A DNA stretch of 36,952 bases, taken from Nannocystaceae bacterium (GTDB lineage: Bacteria > Myxococcota_A > Polyangia > Nannocystales > Nannocystaceae). The translations under genes and the position numbers were made by a program. The stretch covers positions 1 to 36,952 of the forward strand of contig JAIBBS010000076.1 in the NCBI GenBank assembly GCA_019694555.1. Reading direction: 5' to 3'. Positions 20,277-27,185 of the stretch are shown piece by piece (the stretch's first letter is position 1; each line of letters opens with the position of its first letter). The notes under the pieces were generated by a model. It was given only the letters and a program-made list of their open reading frames with translations, was not told where the DNA came from and did not search any database.

Positions 20277-20353
20277 CGCGGCACGCCGTCACGCGCGACC
20301 GAGGTCTCGCGATCCGGTCGGCGAACGAGGGATCACCGCGGCACGCCGTGATC
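20277..20353. repeat. 13-base direct repeat and hairpin in the efflux operon leader
   Basis: CGCGGCACGCCGT occurs at 20277-20289 and again at 20337-20349, exactly 60 bases apart. The second copy overlaps a hairpin with arms GATCAC (20331-20336) and GTGATC (20348-20353). This lies between the Cys/Asp-rich gene and the fusion-protein gene. It could be an operator or an RNA-processing site; no T-run follows, so a terminator is unlikely. Confidence 0.4.
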
Positions 20354-20376
20354 ACGCCGCAACGACAGCGACGCGT

Positions 20377-20766
20377 TCAAGCAGCTCGTGCCGCGCGCGC
20401 ACCGTGGATCGGCACGTGCAGCGGTTCGTCGGGATCCGGCGGCACGACCACGCGGTCCTGCGGGCGCGGGTAGCCACTGCCGTGCACGGCCGCCGCACCG
20501 GGGTCCGATGCGGGTTCGGGCAGCAGCAACCCCGCGACGCCACAGCATGCGCACGAGCGGCAACCGTCGTCGCAGCCCGTCAAAGGGCACTCGTCGCCCG
20601 ACTCGGGCGCGCAGCCGTCGTCGTCGCAGTCGTCGTCGCACGCGTCGTCGCACGCGTCGGCGGCCTCGCAGTCGGGCTCTGACGCCGCCACAGGGCGCGT
20701 CGGCAGCAGCCAGATCGCGGCCGCGATCAGCATCGCCCGGGCGAGCAGCTGGAGCGCACGCGACAC
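20377..20766 (-). CDS. Small exported Cys/Asp-rich protein, possible periplasmic metal binder
   Basis: A 129-residue protein if started at GTG 20766; ATG 20733 would give a shorter signal peptide. A hydrophobic signal segment ends near RPVAA. Residues 33-75 contain 11 cysteines among many Asp and Glu residues (for example CDDACDDDCDDDGC and CRSCACC). The rest is Pro-rich with several His residues and no cysteines. The composition and its place as first gene before a heavy-metal efflux operon suggest that it binds metal ions in the periplasm, but this is inference; no known family is recognised. It lies 142 bases upstream of the fusion-protein gene. Confidence 0.6.
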   Translation of the reverse strand: MSRALQLLARAMLIAAAIWLLPTRPVAASEPDCEAADACDDACDDDCDDDGCAPESGDECPLTGCDDGCRSCACCGVAGLLLPEPASDPGAAAVHGSGYPRPQDRVVVPPDPDEPLHVPIHGARAARAA

Positions 20767-20772
20767 GCTCGG

Positions 20773-20803
20773 ATAGCAGAACAGATCGCCGCGGGGCTGT
20801 AAA
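20773..20803 (-). promoter_or_regulatory. Candidate promoter of the metal-efflux operon with 19-base spacer
   Basis: On the minus strand TTTACA (20798-20803) is followed after 19 bases by TGCTAT (20773-20778), in the most AT-rich stretch nearby. A 19-base spacer is longer than optimal and is typical of promoters controlled by MerR-family metal sensors. No MerR-type gene is in the window and no convincing operator dyad was found. The -10 is 6 bases before GTG 20766, so that start would be leaderless. Confidence 0.22.
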
Positions 20804-20840
20804 GCCGGCGCCGCGGCTCGCCTGCGGTGGCCGCCGCGAT

Positions 20841-21176
20841 CTACGGGCAATCGACGCGCACGCGCTTGCGGGCCACGCGGGTGACGGTCATCGGCGTCGT
20901 CGTCTCCGTCGTCACGTGGGTGCAGTGGCCGTCCGAGCAACTGCCGTAGGTCGTCGTGTGCGTGGTCGGCACGGACGTGGTGACGGTGCGTTCAGGCTCC
21001 GACGCGAGGGTCGTGACCAGGCCCTTGGCGTTGCCGGGGCAGATCCAACCCGCCTCCAGCTCCACGAAGGCCGCCGCGCCGCGGAGCTCGAAGGCCTTGT
21101 CGTCGACGCGTTTGATGAGGCACGCGGGTGCGAGCACGAGCGCGAGCAGGGCGGTGATGGGACGAATGCTGGGCAT
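20841..21176 (-). CDS. Small predicted lipoprotein, function unknown
   Basis: A 111-residue protein from ATG 21176. The signal peptide ends in lipobox LAPAC (Cys19). The mature part includes AAAFVELEAGWICPGNAKG, a Thr/Val-rich run with CSDGHCTHVTTETTTP, and a basic end RVARKRVRVDCP. It has four cysteines after the lipobox. I do not recognise the family. It lies on the same strand as the efflux operon, 74 bases upstream of the small Cys/Asp-rich gene, and could be in the same transcript, though the candidate operon promoter lies between them. Confidence 0.65.
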   Translation of the reverse strand: MPSIRPITALLALVLAPACLIKRVDDKAFELRGAAAFVELEAGWICPGNAKGLVTTLASEPERTVTTSVPTTHTTTYGSCSDGHCTHVTTETTTPMTVTRVARKRVRVDCP

Positions 21177-21330
21177 CGAGCACCGGACGAGGGTGCTGTG
21201 ATCGCCGTCGGCGTTTCGATTCCTGCCCGCCACCGAACACCCAGGGGGTGCGCGCGGCGACTCGGTCGCAGGAGCTCGGCGCTGCGTCGCCGACGTGATC
21301 GCGATCGCCGAGGCTCCGCGAGCCGCGAAG

Positions 21331-22344
21331 TCAACCGGGCGCCGCGGGTCCGTCCTGGTCACCCAGCACGATCGCGAAGTAGCCGTAGAGCTGCTCGATG
21401 TCGCGGTCGAGCGCGTTGAGCTGCGACTCGAGCACGTCGTACATCCGCTCGCGCACGTCGAGCAGGCGCGCGTCGTAGAGGCCGCCGGTGCCGAAGAGCA
21501 CCTCGCGGGCCAGCGGACGGTCGCGCTCGGGGATCGCCTCGTCGATGATCTCGTTCCACTGCGCGAGCAACTCCTCGCGGGGCGTGGGGGCGTCCGCGTC
21601 GCGCGGCGCAGCGAGCAGACGGAACACCGCGGGCGGGTAGAGCTGCTGCGGATCGTCGCCGTCGGCGATCGGTACGAACAGGTTGCGCGCGTGCGGGAAC
21701 GACACGCGGCCGCGGCGGGGCATGAGCGCGCCGATGCCCAGGCCCGCGGTCGCGAGGCCGCCGCCGATGCCGATGCCGCCGATCGCTGCGCCCGGTGCGT
21801 TGCCGCGGGCGTCGAGCACACCCGCGGCGATGCCCGTGGCCGCGCCGACGGCGATCGACGCGATCGTCAGCGCGAGCACCTGCCGCCGCTCGAGCCGGTC
21901 GAGCTCGCGCAGCGCGGCCTCCATCTGATCGCCGGTGCAGTCGGCTTCGAACAACAGTGAGTCGAGCTCGATCTCGACCGACGAGATGCGCATCACCACC
22001 TGCAGCCGCGCTGCGACGAGGTCGACCGAGCGCCCGCTCGGATCGTCGCGGTGGGCCCGCAACAGCGAGGCCAGCCGCTGCTCGAGCGCCAGCGCGCGGA
22101 TCGTGCGGCGCACCGGTGGCGGCACCGACGCGAGCTCCGCGGCCTGCGCGTCGTCGATCGCGTCGGGCGGGGGCAGCTCGTCGCTGGTGAAGCGCCGCGT
22201 CGGTCGCATGCAGTCGGCGGACTCGGCCGGGGTGATCCGCACCGCACCGCGCGGCGGCGACGCGGGCACCGACGCGCGCACGGGGCTGCAGGCCGTCGCG
22301 AACAGCACTGCGATCGCGAGGGCGTGTCGGGATCGCGCGCGCAT
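21331..22344 (-). CDS. Predicted lipoprotein with an internal membrane segment, function unknown
   Basis: A 337-residue protein from ATG 22344, giving a compact signal peptide with lipobox FATAC. An in-frame ATG at 22356 is an alternative, but it overlaps the TAGCAT hexamer. Residues about 80-170 are helical and charged, with ALALEQRLASLLRAHRDD and MEAALRELDRLERRQ. A hydrophobic, Gly/Ala-rich region of about 55 residues follows (IASIAVGAATGIAAGV and GIGIGGGLATAGLGIGALM), which may be a membrane hairpin. The C-terminus is helical again, ending near LDRDIEQLYGYFAIVLGD. No known family was recognised. Confidence 0.72.
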   Translation of the reverse strand: MRARSRHALAIAVLFATACSPVRASVPASPPRGAVRITPAESADCMRPTRRFTSDELPPPDAIDDAQAAELASVPPPVRRTIRALALEQRLASLLRAHRDDPSGRSVDLVAARLQVVMRISSVEIELDSLLFEADCTGDQMEAALRELDRLERRQVLALTIASIAVGAATGIAAGVLDARGNAPGAAIGGIGIGGGLATAGLGIGALMPRRGRVSFPHARNLFVPIADGDDPQQLYPPAVFRLLAAPRDADAPTPREELLAQWNEIIDEAIPERDRPLAREVLFGTGGLYDARLLDVRERMYDVLESQLNALDRDIEQLYGYFAIVLGDQDGPAAPG

Positions 22345-22354
22345 GCGTGCACGC

Positions 22355-22360
22355 ATGCTA
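22355..22360 (-). promoter_or_regulatory. Candidate -10 element of a leaderless lipoprotein gene
   Basis: TAGCAT on the minus strand lies 10 bases before ATG 22344. Sequence and spacing are identical to those before the kinase gene at 18, which supports both as promoters and supports 22344 over 22356 as the start. Confidence 0.4.
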
Positions 22361-22619
22361 GACCGCGGCGTCGGCGGGAGCCAGACGCGGACTCCGGCGG
22401 GGACGCAGCGCGCCCCGCGGGCGATTCGCGGGGCCCCGAGATCGACGCGGGCGGAGACGATCGCGGGCCGTCGTCGCGCAAGCACCACTGCCACGGCGCA
22501 GTGTCTTCGCCAGCGATCGCGAGGCTGCCCCGAGCGTCAAAACCACTGACGACACGCGCGCGGCGGCGCAACGCTTTCTGTGGGCAAGCACCGCGGTCGG
22601 AAGGATGCTGGGTGTGCAC

Positions 22620-22624
22620 AGGAG
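22620..22624 (+). promoter_or_regulatory. Ribosome binding site of the Tat-signal protein gene
   Basis: AGGAG, 5 bases before ATG 22630. It is one of the few strong Shine-Dalgarno sequences in the window and fixes this start. Confidence 0.75.
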
Positions 22625-22629
22625 CCCGC

Positions 22630-23547
22630 ATGTCTGCTTCGCTCACTCGACGTCACCTGTTGTACGGCGCGGCTGCTGCGTCCGCCGGCGGCCTGCTGCT
22701 GCCACGTCCGGCACGCGCGCTGGGCCCCGCCATGGATCCTGCGACGGCGCAGACCGTGCTCGCGCTCGAGCTCGGCGGGTCGATCGCGGGCGTGCTCAAG
22801 ACCGCGCGGGCACCGAGCCAGTCGTTCGAGGGCGGCGATCTGCGGCTGGGCGAGTTCGAGGCCTCGTTCATGGTCGGCGGATCGAGTGCCCTGGTCGAGT
22901 GGGCGCTCTCGATTGCGCGCGGCGAGGGGGCCGTGAAGTCCGGCGCCGTGATCGTCGCGGAATACGATCTCGACGTGAGACGCCGGATCGAGTTCGACGG
23001 CGGCGTGGTCACCGGCATGGCGCTGCCACGGCTGGTCGCGAGCGAGGCCAAGAAGCAGTTCGCGATCGGACTCAAGTGGCAGCCGCAGCAAGTCGACCAC
23101 CTGGCGGGCAGCGGCAAGCTCGGCGGTGGCGCGGGCCTGGCCAAGCAGAAGTCGCTGATGACCAACAACTACCGCCTGCTCGGCTTTCCCGGCGAGAGCG
23201 ACTTCGTGGTGGCGATCGACCTGCCCACGGTGACACGCAAGGGCGGCGGCAAGGGCAAGCCGATCGCGGAGATCTCACCCTTGTCGATCGAGTTCGCCGG
23301 GCGCTCGCAAGACTCGGTCTACAAGTTCGTCCGCAAGGTCATGGACGACGGCAAGCTCTCGGGCGGCGAGCGGCTCGACCTGCAGGTGCAGATCCTCGAC
23401 GCGAACGGCAACGAGGTGATGGCGACGGTATCGCTGGGCGGCTGCGGCCTGCGCTCGTACGGCGAGGGCGAGATCACCGCGAACGCCGACGCGGCACCGA
23501 CGCTGAAGCTCGCCTTCGACGTCGACTCGGTCGATCTGCGCTTCTGA
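22630..23547 (+). CDS. Tat-signal protein resembling a duplicated phage tail-tube domain
   Basis: A 305-residue protein. The N-terminus LTRRHLLYGAAAASAGGLLL (RR at 7-8) is a Tat-type signal, ending near PARA. Two halves, about 48-158 and 178-305, look similar. Each has a helix (EWALSIARGEGA; YKFVRKVMDDGKLSGG), then beta strands (IVAEYDLDVRRRIEFDGG; LDLQVQILDANGNEVMATV), a Gly/Leu-rich turn and a final strand (KKQFAIGLKWQPQQVD; TLKLAFDVDSVDL). This order resembles the tail-tube fold of T4 gp19 and related contractile-injection proteins, but the match is by eye. No tail, sheath or baseplate gene is nearby, so an injection role is not supported. The gene is divergent from 21331-22344 and converges on the CotH gene with 21 bases between stops. 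Confidence 0.78.
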   Translation: MSASLTRRHLLYGAAAASAGGLLLPRPARALGPAMDPATAQTVLALELGGSIAGVLKTARAPSQSFEGGDLRLGEFEASFMVGGSSALVEWALSIARGEGAVKSGAVIVAEYDLDVRRRIEFDGGVVTGMALPRLVASEAKKQFAIGLKWQPQQVDHLAGSGKLGGGAGLAKQKSLMTNNYRLLGFPGESDFVVAIDLPTVTRKGGGKGKPIAEISPLSIEFAGRSQDSVYKFVRKVMDDGKLSGGERLDLQVQILDANGNEVMATVSLGGCGLRSYGEGEITANADAAPTLKLAFDVDSVDLRF

Positions 23548-23568
23548 GCGTCGCGTCTCGTCCACGAC

Positions 23569-25332
23569 TCAAAACCCGTGCGCCGTGATCAGATCGCGCA
23601 CGCGGCCGGGTCGCCAGTCGATGAAGCCCGACAGGCCGTCGTGCTCGTTCGCGAAGTCCCCGAACGAGTACTCCTTGCGCGGATCCTCTTCGATGTAGGG
23701 CGACAGCTGCTCGAAGATCGCGTCGGCGCGGTCGTGGTAGCCGAAGTTCTCGAACGCGTCGTTGACCTCGGCCAGGCGTGCGGCGAAGGCCGCCTCGCAC
23801 GCGGGCTCCTGCAGGCAACGCACCGCGAGCACGCCGGTGACCTCCCACGGATCGAGATCCGAGTTGAAGGTCTGGTCGATGCCGGTCGACAGCAGTGTCC
23901 ACAGCCCGGTCGAGGGGTCGTGGTACACGCGATAGTTGTTGATGATGTAGAAGGCGTAGTTGTCCCAGTGCGCGAGCACGCCTTCGATGGCCCAGGACGT
24001 CATGAAGCGGTCCCAGTCCATGAATTCCTCGACCGCGGGATAGAAGCCGCCGTCGGGCAGCGCCGCGATCTGGCCGATGAGCTCGTGCAGTCGGACGTAG
24101 TCGAGCGGGTCACCGTCGGGGTCCGCGCTCGAGCAGGTCGACGGCGAGAACTCGCGCGTCAGGCAGTAGCCGTCGTCGTTGTCGCCGGGGCCGATGTTCT
24201 GATCGATCAGATCGCACCAGTACGTGCCCTCGTAGAGCATGCCCTCCTTCGAGCCGAACCAACGCGAGAAGAAGCGGCGATCGATGCTCTCGACGTGGGT
24301 GTACAGGCCCCACAGCTCGTCGTTGACGAAGATCCGCACGCTGGCTGCGCGCGGTGCCGGCACGCCCAGCGCACGGTACAGCGCGTAACCCAGGCGCTCG
24401 TGGCTGGCGGTGTGGTCCTGCACGCCGTTGTGGAACGCGAAGCTCTTCTCGCCCAGCAGCCGGCGCTCGGGCGGACATCCCAGCACCTCGGGATCGTCCC
24501 ACTCGAGGTTGACCTTGAACGAGGCCTTGCCGTCCAGTGATCGCGAGCTGCCGCAGCCGCCCTTGATCTTGATGCCGACGCCGTCGAAGACCTGGTCCTC
24601 GTAGCGCAGCGTGCCGGTGTGGTAGTCGCGGTCGAACGGCACGCAGCCCGGCGGGTAGGCCTGGGCATTGATCGCGTCCCAGCTCTGCGGTCCGATGTCG
24701 AGGTAGAAGTCGCGCACGACCGACTCGTCGAACAGCTCGGTGCTGCCATCGTCGGTGCGGAAGCCCAGCGGCTCGCTCCACTCGCCGTACGCGCTGCACT
24801 CGGCGTGGTCGTCCGCATGGCGGGCGCGCACGACGTAGTCGGTCCACGGCACGAGCGCCGGGGCGTCGTCGAACACGCCGTCGGCGAGGGTGAAGGGCCC
24901 GGCGGTGGTGCGCTCGATCGACCACACGCGGTCCTTCGGCAGGCCCGCGTCGAGCGTCCAGATCTCGGCCGCGACCACGCCGAGCGCATCGCCGGGATCG
25001 GGGTCGACGAAGTCCGAGACGTCGATGACCAAGTCGTCGCCGATCACGTCGATGCGACCCGCGGCCGGCTCGAGGATCGTCGGCGCGGCCGGGGCGGCGT
25101 TGGCTGGACACGGCACGGTGCCGCTGCTCTCGCTGCTCGAGTCGGCCGCGCCGGAGCTCGAGTCGCCCCTGCTCGTGCTCGAGGTCGAGTCGCCGCCGCT
25201 CTCGGAGCCCGTCGAGCTGGACGTGCTGGTGCCCGTGGCCGCGCCGGACGACGACGAGCCGCCCGCGGCGTCCACGGAATCGCCGCCGCACGCCAGCAGC
25301 GAGGTCAGCGCAGCAAGCCAAGGCCAACGCAT
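23569..25332 (-). CDS. CotH-family kinase lipoprotein
   Basis: A 587-residue protein from ATG 25332 with lipobox SLLAC (Cys15). A Ser/Thr/Gly-rich linker runs to about 75. A fibronectin-like segment (AAPAAPTILEPAAGRIDVIG to YGEWSEPLGFRTDDG) precedes the main domain. The CotH part begins near LFDESVVRDFYLDI. It has IKIKGGCGSSRSLDGKASFK, EKSFAFHNGVQD, the strand VRIFVNDELWGLYTHVESID, then EGVLAHWDNYAFYIINNYR and LLSTGIDQTF, which match the conserved core and the Asp-containing motif of CotH proteins. Bacillus CotH is an atypical protein kinase of spore-coat proteins; a kinase activity on extracellular targets is inferred here. It may be divergent from 25463, with 130 bases between starts. Confidence 0.88.
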   Translation of the reverse strand: MRWPWLAALTSLLACGGDSVDAAGGSSSSGAATGTSTSSSTGSESGGDSTSSTSRGDSSSGAADSSSESSGTVPCPANAAPAAPTILEPAAGRIDVIGDDLVIDVSDFVDPDPGDALGVVAAEIWTLDAGLPKDRVWSIERTTAGPFTLADGVFDDAPALVPWTDYVVRARHADDHAECSAYGEWSEPLGFRTDDGSTELFDESVVRDFYLDIGPQSWDAINAQAYPPGCVPFDRDYHTGTLRYEDQVFDGVGIKIKGGCGSSRSLDGKASFKVNLEWDDPEVLGCPPERRLLGEKSFAFHNGVQDHTASHERLGYALYRALGVPAPRAASVRIFVNDELWGLYTHVESIDRRFFSRWFGSKEGMLYEGTYWCDLIDQNIGPGDNDDGYCLTREFSPSTCSSADPDGDPLDYVRLHELIGQIAALPDGGFYPAVEEFMDWDRFMTSWAIEGVLAHWDNYAFYIINNYRVYHDPSTGLWTLLSTGIDQTFNSDLDPWEVTGVLAVRCLQEPACEAAFAARLAEVNDAFENFGYHDRADAIFEQLSPYIEEDPRKEYSFGDFANEHDGLSGFIDWRPGRVRDLITAHGF

Positions 25333-25338
25333 GCACGT

Positions 25339-25344
25339 AGTATC
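25339..25344 (-). promoter_or_regulatory. Candidate -10 element of the CotH-type gene
   Basis: GATACT on the minus strand, 6 bases before ATG 25332, in an otherwise GC-rich region and with no Shine-Dalgarno sequence between. Transcription would start at or next to the ATG. Confidence 0.32.
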
Positions 25345-25447
25345 GTGCGGGCATCGGCGTGCGTCGAGGCCCGATGCGGTCGCGCGGATTCGTGCGCGCG
25401 TCGGATGTGCGAGCGTGTCGCTGCCGTGCCGCGCGAACCCGGGGCCG

Positions 25448-25453
25448 TATACA
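25448..25453 (+). promoter_or_regulatory. Candidate -10 element of the repeat lipoprotein gene
   Basis: TATACA, 9 bases before ATG 25463 and without a Shine-Dalgarno sequence between. It is the closest match to TATAAT among the proposed leaderless promoters here. Confidence 0.4.
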
Positions 25454-25462
25454 CTCAGGGCC

Positions 25463-27175
25463 ATGCGCTCGGGCCCAGCCGCACGCGTCCTTCGCGGGCT
25501 CGCGATCGTGATCGCAGGCTGTCGCGGCGACGACAGCAGCAGCGGCGGGCACAGCAGCGGGTCCAGTGGCAGCAGCAGCGAGAGCGGCAGCAGCGGCCCA
25601 GGCACGGACGGGGGCAGCGCGGCCGTCGAGTCGAGCTCGGACGGCGGGCCGGGGTCCACGTCCACATCGGACGCGAACTCGAGCGGATCGTCCGAGGCGT
25701 CGTCGTCCTCGTCCGCGTCGTCGTCGTCGTCCGACACGGGCGCGGTGCTGCCGGGTTGTCCCTTCGGTGATCTCGGCGCCGCGGTGCCGAGCATGGCCGA
25801 GGGCAACACCTTCGCGATGAGCGACGCGCTGCAGGGCTCGTGCGGCGGCAGCGGTCCCGAGCTCGCGTTCACGTTCACGGCCCCCGCCGACGGCACCTAC
25901 ACGTTCGACACCAGCGGCTCGCTGCTCAACACCGTGCTGTACGTGCTCGCGGACGCCTGCGCCGGCGAGGAGCTGGGCTGCAACGACGACGGCGACGGTC
26001 AGCAGTCCGCGCTCGCCGTCGAGCTCGTCGCGGGGCAGACCGTCACCGTCGTGGTCGACAGCGTGACCGACAACGGTGGCCCGTTCGTGGTGCGCGTGCG
26101 TGAGGGCTCGCAGGTGTGTCCCGCGGCGGACCTGGGCGACGCGGTGCCCAACGCGGTCGCAGGCGACACCACGGATCACTACAACGGCCACGCCTCGAGC
26201 TGCGGCGGCGGGGCCGGACCCGACCTCGGCTACCGGTTCGCCGCGCCGTCGGCGGGCACCTACAGCTTCGACACGTTCGGGGCCTCGTTCGCGTCGATCG
26301 TGACGGTGCGCGACGAAAGCTGCGACGGGCTCGAGATCGGGTGCGGCTACGGCGGCGTGCTCGTCGACCTCGCCGCCGGCCAACCGGTGGTCGTGTTCGT
26401 CGACAGCGCGTTCGCCTCGGGTCCGTTCGACCTGCACGTCGACGCGCTTGAGGGCGCGTGCCCGGACGCGGATCTCGGCAGCGCGCTGCCGGCGTTCGCG
26501 GCCGGTGACACGAGCAGCAGCGACAACACCGCCGCGGGATCGTGCGGCGGCTTCGCGCAGCCCGACGACCTGTACCTCTTCACCGCCGCGCAGGACGGCC
26601 TGTACCGCTTCTCGACGCTGGGCTCGGCGCTCGACACCGTGATGTACGTGCGCGACGGCGGATGCGACGGCCCGGAGCTGGGCTGCAACGACGACGCCGA
26701 CGGCGGCACGCACTCGGAGCTCGCGCTGGAGTTGGTCGCGGGCCAGAGCGTGATGGTCGCGATCGACAGCCTGACCGACGCGGGCAGCTACGTCCTCGAC
26801 ATCGATCTGCTGCCGTGCCCCGAGGCGGATCTCGGCAACGCGTCGCCGCAGAGCGTCGGCGGCACCACGATCGGCGCGTTCGACCGACTCGCCATGGTCG
26901 GCTGCGGTGCGGTCGACGGCAACGCGCCCGAGCATGCGCTGCTGTGGACCGCGCCGGCCGCCGCGCAATACACCTTCGATCTCGCGGGCTCGGACTACGA
27001 CACGGTGTTGTACGTGCAAGACGCCGCTTGTGGCGGCGTCGAGCTCGCTTGCAACGACGACGCGATCGGCCTGCAGTCCTCGGTCACGGTCGACCTCGCG
27101 ATGGACCAGAGCGTGGTGCTCGTGGTCAGCGGCTGGAACGGCTCGATCGGCAACTTCACGCTCAACATCGACTGA
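25463..27175 (+). CDS. Predicted lipoprotein with four tandem pre-peptidase C-terminal-like domains
   Basis: A 570-residue protein with lipobox IAGC (Cys20). Residues 25-95 are a Ser/Gly-rich linker, including a run of serines. Four repeats of about 115-120 residues begin at C99, C219, C333 and C452. Each opens with CPxADLGxAxP, then SCGG (SCGGGAGPD, SCGGFAQPD), a Gly-Thr-Tyr-x-Phe-Asp strand, an LYV or MYV strand, a Cys-x-Gly-x-Glu-Leu-x-Cys-Asn-Asp segment and a VELVAGQxVxVVVDS-like strand. Repeat 2 has lost the Asn-Asp, and repeat 4 starts with SPQSVGG. The layout resembles the PPC beta-sandwich domains that act in binding and secretion. The protein is probably a surface or outer-membrane binder; its ligand is unknown. 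Confidence 0.85.
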   Translation: MRSGPAARVLRGLAIVIAGCRGDDSSSGGHSSGSSGSSSESGSSGPGTDGGSAAVESSSDGGPGSTSTSDANSSGSSEASSSSSASSSSSDTGAVLPGCPFGDLGAAVPSMAEGNTFAMSDALQGSCGGSGPELAFTFTAPADGTYTFDTSGSLLNTVLYVLADACAGEELGCNDDGDGQQSALAVELVAGQTVTVVVDSVTDNGGPFVVRVREGSQVCPAADLGDAVPNAVAGDTTDHYNGHASSCGGGAGPDLGYRFAAPSAGTYSFDTFGASFASIVTVRDESCDGLEIGCGYGGVLVDLAAGQPVVVFVDSAFASGPFDLHVDALEGACPDADLGSALPAFAAGDTSSSDNTAAGSCGGFAQPDDLYLFTAAQDGLYRFSTLGSALDTVMYVRDGGCDGPELGCNDDADGGTHSELALELVAGQSVMVAIDSLTDAGSYVLDIDLLPCPEADLGNASPQSVGGTTIGAFDRLAMVGCGAVDGNAPEHALLWTAPAAAQYTFDLAGSDYDTVLYVQDAACGGVELACNDDAIGLQSSVTVDLAMDQSVVLVVSGWNGSIGNFTLNID

Positions 27176-27185
27176 GGGTCCGTCC

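Noticed and set aside
22357..22494. Longer start for the 21331-22344 lipoprotein gene
   Set aside because: The added residues show no signal peptide, and the lipobox fits best with a start at 22344.
25560..25740. AGC/TCG-type triplet runs as possible regulatory repeat
   Set aside because: They encode the Ser-rich linker of the lipoprotein at 25463 and are explained by coding content.
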